DNA from: Chrysaora quinquecirrha
Taxonomy: Eukaryota; Cnidaria; Scyphozoa; Semaeostomeae; Pelagiidae
Length of the DNA stretch: 64,000 nucleotides
Assembly: GCA_014526335.1 (NCBI GenBank)
Contig: JACTAT010000006.1
Location: 772,501 to 836,500 of the forward strand
Direction: 5' to 3'
Below, in pieces: positions 27,041 through 42,710 of this stretch. The first letter of the stretch is position 1. Every line of letters begins with the position of its first letter. Position numbers and translations under genes: made by a program. The notes under the pieces were generated by a model. That model did not search any database, was not told the DNA's origin, and was given only the letters and a program-made list of their open reading frames with translations.

Positions 27041-27640
27041 TGCCTCAAGTGATAAAGCACTAGAGCTAGTACGCAACTTTAGTTGCATGATGCAAACTGT
27101 TGTTACAATGCCTCCAGTGATATAGCACTGGAGCTAGTACGCAACTTTAGTTGCATTTTTTCCAAGTAAAACCCAGTGGTTGTTCAAAATAGTTTGAAAT
27201 CATATTAAAATAAAGGTGAGTGGGTTGTAAAATGCTAGAATTGTTTGGTAACATCATCTCGATTTTTCTCAATCCTTGATGCAAACTGTTGTTACAATGC
27301 CTCCAGTGATATAGCACTGGAGCTAGTACGCAACTTTAGTTGCATTTTTTTCCAAGTAAAACCCAGTGGTTGTTCAAAATAGTTTGAAATCATATTAAAA
27401 TAAAGGTGGGTGGGTTATAAAATGCTAGAATTGTTTGGTAACATCATCTCGATTTTTCTCAATCCTTGATGCAAACTGTAGTTACAATGCCTCCAGTGAT
27501 ATAGCACTATAGTATGCAACTTTAGTTGCATTTTTTTCCAAGTAAAACCCAGTGGTTGTTCAAAATAGTTTGAAATCATATTAAAATAAAGGTGGGTGGG
27601 TTGTAAAATGCTAGAATTGTTTGGTAACATCATCTCGATG
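27041..27640. repeat. Tandem repeat, ~190-bp unit, three long copies plus a partial first copy
   Basis: GCCTCCAGTGATATAGCACT recurs at 27110, 27299 and 27489 (spacing 189 and 190), and a diverged, shortened start lies at 27051. Units contain GCAACTTTAGTTGCA, itself a short palindrome, and GGTAACATCATCTCGA. Ends 325 bp before the copy B ATG. Confidence 0.85.
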
Positions 27641-27789
27641 TTTCGTAGTCAGAGGTCGAGTTTTAGCAATTTTAACTGCGTGCAGCAGTAGAACACAGGT
27701 AGCAAACAGTGGCCTAGGAGGTAAAGTACAGAGATAAATTGACGGCCTTTAGCAGCAGATAATGCAATGAAAGGCCAAAACATGTTTTA

Positions 27790-27964
27790 CTTGTCTTGTC
27801 TGTCTTCTTTTGTCTAAAGATTGGCGGCTTTCTCTACAGCTCAACTGCCAATACAAAAAGATGATCGCCACACCGCCATTTTCCTCTGCGTTCTTTGCTT
27901 ACTTGCGCCGCCGGTGCAACTGGTCAGCAAATACGAATGTCGCCTATGTTGAAAGACCCAAGCC
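27790..27964 (+). promoter_or_regulatory. Candidate promoter of the second UBE2D gene
   Basis: The 175 bp before the ATG are more CpG-rich than their surroundings and contain CCGCCATTTTC (27873-27883), the reverse complement of a YY1-type GAAAATGGCGG site, commonly near starts of housekeeping genes. The context CCAAGCCATGG at the ATG is a good Kozak match. Motif matches only. Confidence 0.35.
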
Positions 27965-31391
<3,427 letters not shown>

Positions 31392-31789
31392 TCTTAATAC
31401 AACTGATTTAATCTTGCACATTTCCTCACAATCCGCACCCTACCATCTTAGAGTTAAAACCAGCCTTTTACTTTTAAGTAACTCACTGTCGTGACTTGAG
31501 AAAGCAACACTACTCGAAATGAGATCAAAGATTGACTGATATAGAAGATTAATGAATAAGAAGTTAGCTACGATAAATGCAAATGCAAACGAGGCTATAA
31601 GTTATGTGCATAATTAGAGAACATAATTAATCCTACTGCTAGAATTTATTAAAAGGAAGCCCTTCTCCTCGGCAGGCTTTATATTACGGATTGTTGGCTG
31701 TAATGCCCCCCCGGCGATAGAAGTGAGATGGGCGACGTGATCAGTTGGTTTATGTAGTTTTGCTTTTGGTACATGCTTAATTAGCCCCT

Positions 31790-32010
31790 TAGCCGTAGGG
31801 GGGATGCTGGTGCACCGCTGATGAAATTTGAACAATCTTTCTCCATCTCTCGCGGTCTTCTTCCAGTCAGGGTGTCTTGTTGTGTGGATCGTTGGTCCAC
31901 TTTTTGTCCATTGTCTTCCACGTCTTCTTATACCTGGTACAGTGCCTTGCAATCTTATTTTTGCACGCCCATGTGATCTTGTTGTTTCACTGTACAATCT
32001 GAGCTTTTAT
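31790..32010 (-). pseudogene. Decayed 3' end of a non-LTR retrotransposon ORF2
   Basis: On the minus strand, in more than one frame, RRRGRQ and ERWRKIVQISSAVHQHPPYG-stop recall the C-terminal tail of LINE reverse transcriptases (R-R-G-R-P...W...DRERWRxIV). Frameshifts and stops show it is dead. Only the tail is present. Confidence 0.5.
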
Positions 32011-33109
32011 TTCTTTGCAATGTTGAGGAGGTCTTTTGTCTTCTATTGTCAGTGGTGGCGCGGTTCTACGCGGTTCTACGCGGTTCTACGCGTAGGACTC
32101 AAAATTGTGCAAATGGTTATTTCGACAGCCTGTAAGACTTTAATGAAAGTTATATATAAGAAAATAGTATGGGAAGTCCCTCTATCACTCCAAAGTTGTA
32201 TTTAGTCTTTTAAATCAGTAAATTACAATATTACTGCTTTACATTGGTTCATGTTAAAAAAATATATAATAAGTAAAAATTCTAGGTACGAACTAGTTAC
32301 AAACTAATATTATCAACTATATATAATAAATAAGTAGATGATTTCTAAATAACAATCTTTGGTTGGTAAAAACAAAATTATATCGCAAAAAAAATGATAC
32401 GCTTGGGACTTTTGTAGCTCAATTTTGAGTTTGCGACCGAAGCTCGAAAGATTCGGTACTTTTTTCAGTTCAGTATCTAAACAGTTCCATATTTTTGCCC
32501 TTCTATAAGCGAAACAATTCTGTCCACCACTATCTGCAGAAATGGATTCTCAGAGCTAAAAACTTCATAAGCCCTTGTTCTTGTTTCCAAAGTCCAACCT
32601 CAACCACATTCTTGATGCCAAAGTTTGAGAGACAGATTCTTCAGTTAATTTCAGTAGCTATATTAGAATGTTAGAATGATATAGAGCTAAAGTAGGATAT
32701 AGAGAACGAACTCGACCTTACGATTTTAAACTGAAAATAAATATAAAGAAACAAAAATACATACAAGCGTCACTGGACGACCATAGAGTATATATCATTC
32801 AATGGTATGTATATCGATATGATTCATTCAATTTTAACAAACTTTTGCACTGTCATTGCACAATTTATCGCGTAGAATTTACTAAATATAAAGAGTGTTG
32901 AAGCTATTAGTTGTAATTGAAATAACTTCAATTTGCAATAACGATTAAAAAGTGAATATATGAGAATTAGAGTGATACTTGAATTAGTTGTGGCTATTAT
33001 CAAAGCTACCCCAAACCCAAAGCTCTACCCTTTCAAAGTTTGTGAGCTTTAGGGTCTGTTTTCAAAATGTTTTGTAAAGACACCACACAGATCACTGTCG
33101 TAAATCCTC

Positions 33110-33500
33110 TAAAAAGCCCCCGGGGGCTTATTTGCAAAGACGAATATTTCGTTGGGGGCTTATTTGAAGGGGGGTTAAAGCTTGATGGTTTCACTTCCAG
33201 TGTTTTTTCGACAGAATAGCAGAGAAAGAAGATAACTTATCTGTATTCTATATAGCAATCAAAATCAGCTGCTTGCCAACAGCCAATGGCTGACTATTGG
33301 TTGAATTGATAGTAAACCCTGTCAGCACTAGCTTTTTTAGTGTTTTGATTCGTTGAAAAATGCATTATAGGCAAGCACAAATTCATAATGCCTTCAAATA
33401 ATTCCCAATGGGGTCTTATTCAAGGGGGGGCTTATTTGCAAAAATGAATTCTTAGGTGGTGGCTTATTCGAGGGGGGTTACTCGGATGTGGGGGCTTATT
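33110..33500. repeat. GGGGGCTTATTT repeats
   Basis: At least five GGGGGCTTATT(T/C) words with G runs. Opposite orientation to the similar words at 22500-22760. Confidence 0.5.
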
Positions 33501-34222
33501 CAAGGATTTACGGTATAGCCTTTCACCATTACAGGAAGGGGTATGGTTTCTCAGTAAGATCTGCCCAATCTGCCTTCAGGTTGGCTCTGCGCTATGTTAA
33601 ATTCTTCGCGCTGTATTACATATTCTGTTTGCTGTTCGTCGCAACGTATGCCGAAAAATGAAAAGTAGAAAGTTGTCATTGTGGATTTTCTCACTTAGGA
33701 TTTCGGCTGGTACCTGCTAGATCCGCATTAACCTACCACCATTCCAGCAGCACTATTACATTACCTTGATAAGATAATCATATATAAACCCGACATAAAC
33801 CACAGAATACGCTATCTCTGAAACAAATTGAATTCCCCGCTGGCCATCTCCTCCCCTTGTATGCAGCATCTTATGTTATGTCGTCATACTGTGTTCGGCA
33901 CATCTCATTTCTAAATGAGAAAGAATGTCTCTTGATTGTTACGTCATTGTCAATGGCCTGATGAATTTTCGTCCCACGCTCCTTAAACCAAAATCCAAAT
34001 AAGATCCATTAAATTGTTGAATTTTTCATTTATTTGATATTTTTCGTCATCGCTATAATGGATAACTCTTGGAGGTGCAGCCATGGCCCTCTCTATTGAC
34101 TCTCTTCATCCTCTGTTTCAGGCCGGTCTGCGAGCCCGCCAATCTCGTGCATATTGTCAGTCAGCCTGGTTTTGGGTTTTTCTACACCAACTTTTTCCAG
34201 AGCACATGCCATGGTGCTTCTC

Positions 34223-34475
34223 GTGCCATCATGGTCCTGTCCGTACCATAGGATCTTTTCCGTGCCATAAGTGTCCCGTTCTTGCCATCAGGGTCCTGTC
34301 TGTGGCATCAGGGCCCTGTTCTTGCCGTTAGTGCCGTGTCCGTGCAATCAGAGTCCTTTCCTTGCCATCAGGGTCCTGTGTCCATGCCATCACTTTCCTG
34401 TCCATACAATCTGGGTCCTGTCCGTGCAATCAGGGTCTTGTCCGTACCATCAGGGTCCTGTTCGTGCAATCCTGG
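34223..34475 (+). repeat. 20-bp minisatellite
   Basis: About twelve diverged units of GTCCGTGCCATCAGGGTCCT. Because 20 is not a multiple of 3, all three forward frames read the same repeat, giving overlapping open frames with a 20-residue period (CHQGPV, IRALF, VPCPC). These are not genes. Confidence 0.8.
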
Positions 34476-35239
34476 AAGCATCTTGTGTTTTGGCCCATTC
34501 TGGAAGATCTTGTCATTTTGAGCCCGCCAAACTCGTTTTAGGACCTTCCACGTCCGATTTTTCGGGGCAAATGCAAGCAAGGTCCATGGAATTGGTTCGA
34601 AGAACATGGCCCATGAATGAATGTCGGCGAAAGTGTAAAGCATTCAATAGCTTATGTTCACTGCCAAACTTTTGCAGTACTTCTCTAACTTATATACTGG
34701 GTTTGATCGCTTATATTGGATCTATGTGGGGCAGAAGATGTTAGTTGAGGTGATATTATTGGGTCGTGAAAACGATTAAGCTTATGTTTATGGATGTCCC
34801 TTTAACTTCTCCCACCATTCGTTGGCTTTTGGTATGTTTAGTTACAAAGTATCATCTTGAGGATAGAATATCGAATAGCAAAATAGATATATGGACCTCA
34901 TGTAGAAATACTCCTGATCATTAGCTGATGCACAAGGTCAATGCATGCGAGGAGGTTGCATGGCTGCCAGTTACAGCTGGCATTAAGCATTACACGGATG
35001 CTGTATATGTACCTACAGTAATGCGTCAGATTACCGTCGATATGATCTTGCAATAGGGCGGACAGAATGTTGCACAAACGGATTCTTACATCCTAATTCA
35101 CTGTTACCCTTCGAGTCTCTGATACCCATAGGGTACAATTCATATTGAAGGGAAGCAGAGAGTACAGTATTTGGCCTTAAAAGCAAATGATATTTCAACC
35201 TTGCTTTTTTGTTGATTCATATCTATCTATCCTCGTAAA

Positions 35240-35505
35240 GCTATGGCTAAACAAGAAGACTTGTCGCGCGCGACACTGTATTCGGCGTGTCTCCCAGGGT
35301 GGCTAAACATGCGAGCGACGAGCGAGCAACATTTTGCCCGAGTCATTTGCATGTAGTGGAGCAAGAAATGTTTCTGTTGTCTCCCAGAAACATTTGGGTG
35401 TCTCTTGCTACAAATTTGGTCGCGAGCTACACAGTTTCGGCGGAGGCTAAACAGGGAGACACCAAGGGGACATCAATGTCGCGCGCGACATGCCTCAAGT
35501 CTATA
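35240..35505. mobile_element. MITE with GCGCGC-bearing inverted ends, second copy
   Basis: GCTATGGCTAAAC...GACTTGTCGCGCGCGACACT at one end, ATGTCGCGCGCGACATGCCT at the other. Inverted relative to 9814-10085, with the shared internal words GCAAGAAATGTTTCTGTTGT or the complement. Confidence 0.65.
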
Positions 35506-36288
35506 ACTGATAAATTTGTCCCCAGAAAACGGCAAAAATTGTTTTTCAAGGAAGTAAATTGATTATTATTCCGATATATTTTTGTTTTCCTTATGTTGAC
35601 ATTTCTCTATCATATCAAACAATAAAAGGATTTGAATTAATAGGCCAAATCCAGTATGCCACTGCCGCTTTGTCTTGCAAGTAAAACTCATTTGAGTACC
35701 AATTTGCTTTTCCTTACCGACTATATTCATCCTTATATTTACTTTTATTTTTTGACGTATATATAGCGCAAGTTAAAAACTGCTGTTTGTGATCAAATTT
35801 GCGAAATATTCCTTTATCTTAGCGTTTATCTGCGTCAAAGTTTTCGGCTGCAAAGGACACAGCTTTTAAAGTTAAAACAAACAAACTTTTTCAGTGTTTA
35901 AATATTTTTGACGAGTTTGCAAATAAATGCAGTTATTCTGGGCTGGTGCTTCGCTTTACATAACTTCATGTAGCCTCTTTATGATATTGTCGATTTTGCT
36001 TTGTGCTACATCTGAACGAGGCTGCGGTATGCAACAATTTGCTCAGCTTATGCTTGTAGACCAGAAAACTGAAATGGCCCCAGCAGCGATAGTATCACAA
36101 CTAGAGTCTAGCTCTCGCTAGCTCATTTACTTCTGCGATCCTTGTGACTGGCGCTGAATATACCATCTCCTTGTCACTTTCGATCCCCTGCGGGCTTGGT
36201 TCATTCTCGATCCTTTAGTGCTCTCATAATTCTATCTTATTTCACTTTTAAAATGTGGTTTAAATTAAGTTGGAATCGCCTAATAATA

Positions 36289-36530
36289 TGGTTTCTGGGT
36301 GCAGTTGTTAGCGTGCAAGATTCGCATGCAAACGGTTTTGGGTTCGAGCCACGGTCTTTCCAACTGTGGTTGCAGAGATGAAAACCTTGAGCAAGCTGTT
36401 AGCACAAATGTGCCTCTTTACGTAGGTGCATAAATAGGTACCTGGCCGGTAGTTGTGATCGTTGTGTGTGGCTACACTCTGCTACATGCATCCAGACCAG
36501 GGGTAAAATGAATGAAAGGTCGTTTGAGTA
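36289..36530 (+). repeat. SINE-A copy (tRNA-derived)
   Basis: Head with GTTGTTAGCGTGCAAGATTC, box B GGGTTCGAGCCACGG, body GCAGAGATGAAAACCTTG and CATCCAGACCAGGGGTAAAA. Confidence 0.75.
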
Positions 36531-38388
36531 ACGCTAATAGATCGTCTAAATAAATCACATAAAAGGAATACCATCCTTACTGATCCTGCCTTTGGGAATA
36601 CATTAGCCAGTACTTCTACTTTCTTTTGTTCAGCGATTGAGCTAATTAGCCAAGCCTTTTAAAACCACATTAAACCTACTTGCGTGTATGCCTGGCTCTT
36701 CTCTTACCAGTGAAAATGGCATCAACATTATTGCCAAAATCAAAAGACAAATGCCTCAGATTTTGATCCGATGCATCGCTTTAGATGATTAAAATACCAT
36801 TTGCAATGCAGTGTCTGATCCTCCTGCACATATCCAATCGCGAAAACCAGCAAAACGTTGTGAAATTTCAAGCATTTTTCCGGTACTTAGTAATGAATCT
36901 CGAGGGTAACTTATCGCTCCAAGCTTTCATGACTAACTTTTGCTTCTTTGTGAAAGGCAAATCGTTCCGTTCAAGTATCATAAATCCTTGTCGTAAATTC
37001 GTTTGATTTCATGAAAATCCTTTGGAAATCCTTATGTTTCCATAGGAATACGCGTTTATGGATAGTGGGATTTCTATACCTCTTTGTACAGTTTTTACAC
37101 TTTTTTAACTATTAGGAGTTTCGTAAATTTCTTCAGACAAAAAGATAGAATCTGAGCTATGGGAGTTAAAATCCATTATGTCCCATAACAAAGGTGTTGG
37201 GGCATAAGGGCATACATAGAGCGTTACTGAATTATCTGCCTCGGATTCGAAGTGGCCTCGGATTCGAAGTGGCTCGAGCAGTACTTAGCGACTGTTTTAT
37301 ATTTCTGATTTAGACTAGAATTGACTCGTCAACAGTATGTACGAGTATAGCTTTCGAAATTCAAGAAAACTTCTACCTACGAGTGTGACTCTTTAATTCA
37401 GGGTTTTGGCGGTGGAAAACGCCTAGGTTTCGTTGCCTCACCCAAAGTTGTGGCCTTGGTCTATATCTCTAACATTCAGGCTTCTGGCTGTGCAATGCTG
37501 GGAAGCTACTTTGGCTTCGTGCTCTTATCCTTAATCTATTTTTGTTATGGTTTCATTGAACTCGTGGGATAATACTTCGGAGCAACTCAGAGCAGTGTCA
37601 CAGTCCGGGTCAAGTTCTCATTAGTTTAAGATTTATCTGCTGTGATTCTAGCGCTCGGCGCTAAATAAACCGTTTCACTTTCATGTTCAGCCGCTCAGCC
37701 CAAACCAGTAGCTCGAGAACCTTGACGGAATTGTACCACATGAAAGCGGTCTCAGATTGCTTCCTTACTAAACTGTCATCAGTTTATTGAGGTTTTGTTT
37801 TGTGTATTAATATATATATGTATATATTTATTTCATTCTATTCTCATCTGTCTTTAACCATAAAAGCAAGCCGAAAACCCCTTTCATACGTCGTTGCCTT
37901 TGGAGATTCGAGACATCATGATTTCGAGGTTATTAGGGCATTCGTGTTTCTTGGTGGCTTTTTGATACTCAATATCATCTCAAACGGGCCTCGAATGCAG
38001 TGCTAAGCTACCAGATGTTTTATATATCCTTACATCTAGACTATAATGTCTTTCTGATCTGCGGTTTAGGCTCCAGGTCGTTTCATACTTGACTCTAAAC
38101 AGCACCGCTTTTTCCTATATAGACGTTTCAAGCTGTAGTGCAGTTGTTTTCTAGTATCGCTCAGTGTGAGACTCGTGTCCTTACAGCTCTGAAACTGGCA
38201 AGCGGCGCCAAAAAATTGGGGGTCCTAATCAGATTGCAGCATTCGCCTCAGATTCTGTTGGACTGACAAATCAAAAGTAGGGGAGCGTAAATTAGAGACT
38301 CTTGTCATGCGTCCTGTAGCTAGGGCTCGAACCCCGATATTGCTGAGCTTCTGACACCACTAGCCAGCTGGATTTGGACACGATGTCA

Positions 38389-38519
38389 CTAGACTTATTA
38401 CATTTGTCGTAGTCTACGGTCCTCCACACAACACCACCCCGCCCCAACTCTGAGGAAATACCTGTATGTTGTTGTAGTTGTTAGAAGCTGTTTCCGAAGG
38501 GAGGAAGGTAATAAGTCTA
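38389..38519. mobile_element. hAT-like MITE (CTAGACTTATTAC family) inserted in a SINE-B
   Basis: Ends CTAGACTTATTAC and GTAATAAGTCTA. Flanks CGATGTCA (38381-38388) and CGATGCCA (38520-38527) are an 8-bp duplication with one later mismatch. The interrupted SINE-B (minus strand) runs about 38300-38545. Confidence 0.78.
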
Positions 38520-38762
38520 CGATGCCACAGCACCTTAAAGTGTTTCAAATGGTTTCTTTGCCAACCCTTCCACTGTCAAAGAACCGTGGCAATTCTCTTT
38601 TCTTTTTTCAATTTCTCGCAGGGGACCGCCCAGTAAGGATGTAGTAAACTCTTATTAGGTTCACTTGGAATCATTGTCTGATTAATTGACCGATTCGTTG
38701 CAAAATCTCAGGTTAAATCAGTTTAGTTTATAGTTATAAGACGTGGAATCTTTGACGAGGCT

Positions 38763-38993
38763 CGTTCAGGGGATTATATGTTCTCCTGTTCCCTTGAGAA
38801 AATGCCCTTTCCCTGGAGTGTTATAGAATTTTTTCAGATTGATATTCAAGCGGACTGATAGGGAGGATTTTATATGATCCCTGTTTTCTGATGTTCCTTA
38901 GTTCCATTTAAATTTTGGCTACGCCCCTTGTTCCTTGGATACATTTCGTATGTTCCCATTTCCCATGGAACCCCTAAAAAGACCCTCTTTGAT
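38763..38993. repeat. Dispersed repeat shared with 58408-58647
   Basis: Both contain CTGTTCCCTTGA, TTTTTCAGATTG, TCAAGCGGA, TGATCCCTGTTT and GGAACCCCTAAA in the same order. Confidence 0.6.
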
Positions 38994-40137
38994 GCTGTTT
39001 CATATATTATGCGAAAGCGAAACGTAATAAGCGAAACAAGACAACTGCTCGTCCTGTGGTAAATTTCTAAGCAGTACTGTAGTAGGAAATTTTATCAGCG
39101 GAATGCTGCAAGTGCAATGTGATCTTGGATATGGAAAAAGCTGGCTTAAGGTTTCGGGTGGGTCACATTGCTGCTGGCGAGCACCACTGAGCACTACTGG
39201 CTTCCCTGGCTGTCCTCAAAGTTTCTGGAACCTTCATTTGTGGTGAAAGGGATTTTGCTCAATGAAACATGAGTGAAAACACGACTACTACATGTCCTGG
39301 CCTGGCCTAATTTCATTTAATTCTACCCATTCTACCCAACAATGTGATGTGGATAGAATTTCCAGCTAAATTTGGTTGCTTAAAATTATCTGGAATCGGC
39401 GAAAGTTAACAAAGATCGATGACAAAGGCTACCGCATAAGTCGGAACGAGCAACATGGAAAGCTGGAGAATGGAAATAAAGGGCTGAAGAGCTAAAACGA
39501 GAGAGAGATCGATTCTCCAGATTCTTATCTTATAGGTATGTGAAAGTGCTGAATTATTCTCAAATATTTTGGGCCTTCAGTGTTCTTTAGTTTTGCTAGC
39601 TTGTATATTTAGCTTGCAGAAACCGTTTTAAATTTCGGGATCGTGTTTTATCTTCATTGTTTGAAATACAAGCCTTTTCGTTGTAAAATGATTGTCTTTC
39701 GGTAAAACAAACTACATCACTTGAATAATGCAAAGTATTTTCTCATATTTATGACTGTGTTTTTGAATAATAAATTTACCGTCTGCTCAACTTTGACTAA
39801 CTGACAGAAACATGGGAAAGGAAGCCGGCTGAATAGCCGCTTAACAGAACGTGTTGGCACAGTCCTCAGCCAATCGTAAACAAATATGTTATCGATTTTT
39901 TGATAAATGTTTTAATCATTGCGAAAGTGGTCTTTATAGTGGGTTGCAGCGTGCGATAGTTCCATTGTTTTGAATTCAACTTATAGCGCAGGCCAACGCA
40001 CCGCGAGTTATTTGAGACATTTTCACCGAAGCATCTTTTCCTGTCAATTAGAAGCATATTCGTCACCACTCTGAATATACAAGTCAAAAGTTCATTTATA
40101 CATTGATTTTTATTCATTTCAAGGACTTTGATTCATC

Positions 40138-40240
40138 ATGGTTTGCATGAATTCGAAACTGAATGTCAAACTTGGTTTTCTGTCTGGAATTTTCACTGCT
40201 TACCTGTGGTTGATGGTGAATTGTTCAGCAAAAGCTTCTG
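40138..40240 (+). CDS. Candidate first exon encoding a signal peptide
   Basis: ATG at 40138 in good context (ATCATGG) opens 34 codons: a short polar start (MVCMNSKLNVK), a hydrophobic core (LGFLSGIFTAYLWLMV) and a small-residue region (NCSAKAS) suited to signal peptidase. A strong donor GTGAGT follows at 40241 in phase 1. The nearest downstream exon able to accept this phase with clear homology is the first Spondin_N exon (51923), which already has another signal-peptide exon at 49407. It could be an alternative first exon of the spondin gene, the start of another gene not recognised, or chance. Confidence 0.4.
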
Positions 40241-40305
40241 GTGAGTTTTTAGCTATTCGTTAATTATTGTCTATACTTGACTAGATAACCTGCCCCAGTC
40301 TTATG

Positions 40306-40630
40306 CATTCTTTTTTCATAAGAACCATTCAACTTCGATCGAGCCTCGCTGTTCTTAAATTTGCCCCTTTTTCAACCTGAAATGTTCTTAATCTTTTCTT
40401 AATTCCTCGGTTACTTAGACAGTAATATTTTTCAGTGATTGTTGGGAGTGGTAGCTACTAGGTTTGTGCGAAAACGCAGCTTGCTCATCTATTTCTTCGT
40501 TCGCTTGGCTTTTAGCATCAGTCTTACTTTCGTATTCAGCCGGTATTCTTAGGGCTTATGCAAAGGCCAGCCTCAGCTTGTAAATTCAGGATCGTGGTCT
40601 TATAAAATTGTTCTTATAAAAAAAAGAGTG
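40306..40630. mobile_element. TA-flanked MITE, decayed copy
   Basis: CATTCTTTTTTCATAAGAAC at the left and GTTCTTATAAAAAAAAGAGTG at the right parallel 61171-61530. It begins 65 bp after the signal-peptide-like exon. Confidence 0.65.
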
Positions 40631-42336
40631 TACTCCAGTTTTAAAAGTTTCATTTTCTTGTTTTTCTTGTTCTTTGGGAAAACTTGAGCCTCTCTGAATG
40701 ATCGTGCTCAAGTTTTCCCAAAGAATAAGAAAACAAACGAAATTGTCCTTCTTCAGATGACAATTGTGTACTTTTTCGAAAATATCCAAGAAATAGAAAA
40801 ATTTGTTTGTAACAAGCAACCGATTAATAAGCAACTGGGGCCTGGGATAGTTTGCAGATGTTAACCTTTTTGCTTCAAATTGTTTTGTTTAAATACTGTT
40901 GAAAACGTTACAAGACGATTACAACTAACGTTTAACCAAGAAAAGAGCCAACAAATGACTTTTTCGCTGGCAATAGTCATACGTTAAGGCCCAAAATACT
41001 AGATGTTTGATGCAATTTTGAGGTCTTCGCCTGCACTTCCCAATTTAAAAATTGCCTAGATGAAAGAAATTATTTGTAGACTGAAGTGACAATTTTCAAG
41101 TACAACAATTTTCTAGTTTCCCAAAATTTTTGCCATTCGAGAGTCTGCGTTTCTTACAACTTTTTTTTAAAAGATATGTAATATGTATATGGGGTATATG
41201 CAGATAAAACTTTTCAGACCGTGTCTCCTTGTATGTGATCGAGATATGAACTGCACACCCTGACCTGAAATATTGACCATCTTTCACCATTTATATATCT
41301 GGTTTCGATTACTCAATCTCTGCCGGGCTCAATTTTCAAATAGTCTCCGTTTCAAGTCTCGTAGACTTTCGTGCCGAAACGCGTCAAATTCTTCCCGCAT
41401 TCTGTAATAACCTTAATCTGTCTATTACAAAAGATCATTCGTATTTCCTGGATATTTACGTGAATATCGGATTAAATTTTATTTTTAACTTGGAAAATTT
41501 TATTCTTGTCGCTCGCCGCAATGCCGCATAGCCGTGATTTGCGGGTTTTAATACACGGAATGAAGTTACGTTTTGTCAAGGGGGGAGGGGGAGCTGACTA
41601 CTAGGAGAGTACACTTTTTAACAAGCAACTGCTCAATACTTAAGTAACTTAGGCTGAACTGACCTAAACATTAAGCAGCTTGAGAGCTCATTTGAATAAC
41701 TGTAAGAAACTAAGAAGTCAAACAAACCTGCAACATTCACGTCAAAATATATATGTCGATGTGAAAAGATATAACCGCCTTTCGGTTCGGTAACGTGTTT
41801 CAACCTAGTCTACTGTCTCTCGAAAGTCTTGTGTTTTAGGCCTAACAGTTGATGATTTTGGCACATATTTACCACTCCTCTTTTATGAGTCCCTCTATCC
41901 CCTTTCGTCCTAGCAAGTGAGGTGCATGTCTGATAAGACTCTTGTAACAGCTGCAGTGCGCTAACATCTCTACAATTCTTCCCAAAACTGGGTACCGAAA
42001 CCGGAGCGCATCTCATTACGGCAGAACAAGGCAGGAAATTATCCACCTAACATATGTTTAATAGCCCTATACTGAATTTGCCGGGAAAAGTGTGTTCATA
42101 ATAGAGAGGACTACTTTTTCGTACAAAACAAGTTATCGCAGGAGTCAGTGTCCTATTAAACCAAGAAATCTCTTAAAAACTCCTAAAATTCTGTAATGTC
42201 CAAAATACCTGAAACGTGGAATACTTATGGGCCTTATGTTCGGAGTTACTAAATATTAGAGGAAAACAGGATAAATAAAATCTTATACAAAATATCAGTG
42301 AATCAATGAGCTTTCATTTTTGGGAAGAGTTTGAAG

Positions 42337-42464
42337 TAGGCTTATTACATGCCTCCCACTCTTTCGAAAACAGTTACAACAACTACAACAACATTATTGC
42401 TGTTTCCTCAGAGTTGGAGCGGGGTGGTGGAGTGTGGAGGAGCGCAGACATGGTATAAGTCTAA
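42337..42464. mobile_element. hAT-like MITE (CTAGACTTATTAC family)
   Basis: TAGGCTTATTAC and GGTATAAGTCTA ends, flanked by a perfect 8-bp duplication GTTTGAAG (42329-42336, 42465-42472). Internal ACAACTACAACAACA and GGAGCGGGGTGGTGGAGTG shared with 12028-12166. Confidence 0.78.
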
Positions 42465-42710
42465 GTTTGAAGTCGCTTGTAAAATCGAGGTACTGTATAA
42501 TGGTACTGTATAATCAGCCATCGTTTTCTAACTGCAGACTTAGCTAGCTAATTCCAGAAAGATTATCTTATTTTGAAGTATCATTACAGCAGAACCGTTT
42601 AACGGACACTTGCAGGTCTTTTGTCATTTTCCGTTGTAGAGAGGTTTATTTTTGTTATGTTTTGGGCCATCATATTTGTCCCTTGATCTGAGGTAACGTC
42701 TATTAAGGAA

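Larger units (their letters stand above)
23090..27789. other. Gene-free stretch between the two UBE2D genes
   Basis: After the copy A 3' UTR this holds a GAGGGGC-ended MITE (23459-23572), CAAACATTG-family fragments (about 23960-24203, 24822-25100, 25310-25550), a foldback at 24734-24820, a TIR element at 25802-25954, an AT-rich stretch with nothing recognisable (about 25960-27040) and a ~190-bp tandem repeat (27041-27640). Overlapping open frames at 24949-25870 lie largely in repeats. I see no domain in them. Confidence 0.6.
31392..40137. other. Gene-free, repeat-rich stretch
   Basis: No exon with recognisable domains on either strand. It holds a decayed LINE 3' end (about 31790-32010, minus), a short GCGGTTCTAC triplication near 32060, AT-rich unique sequence (32100-33050), G-rich GGGGGCTTATTT words (33110-33500), a 20-bp minisatellite (34223-34475), a GCGCGC-ended MITE (35240-35505), a SINE-A (36289-36530), a 20-bp tandem duplication near 37240, a SINE-B carrying a MITE (about 38300-38545) and a dispersed repeat (38763-38993). 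Open frames in 34069-34744 come from the minisatellite. Confidence 0.6.

Noticed and set aside
31614..31997. 127-codon minus-strand open frame as an intact gene
   Set aside because: Only the tail of a LINE reverse transcriptase is recognisable, split across frames, so it is listed as a decayed fragment.
34069..34744. Four overlapping open frames with Cys/His-rich repeats
   Set aside because: Explained by the 20-bp minisatellite, which reads open in several frames.
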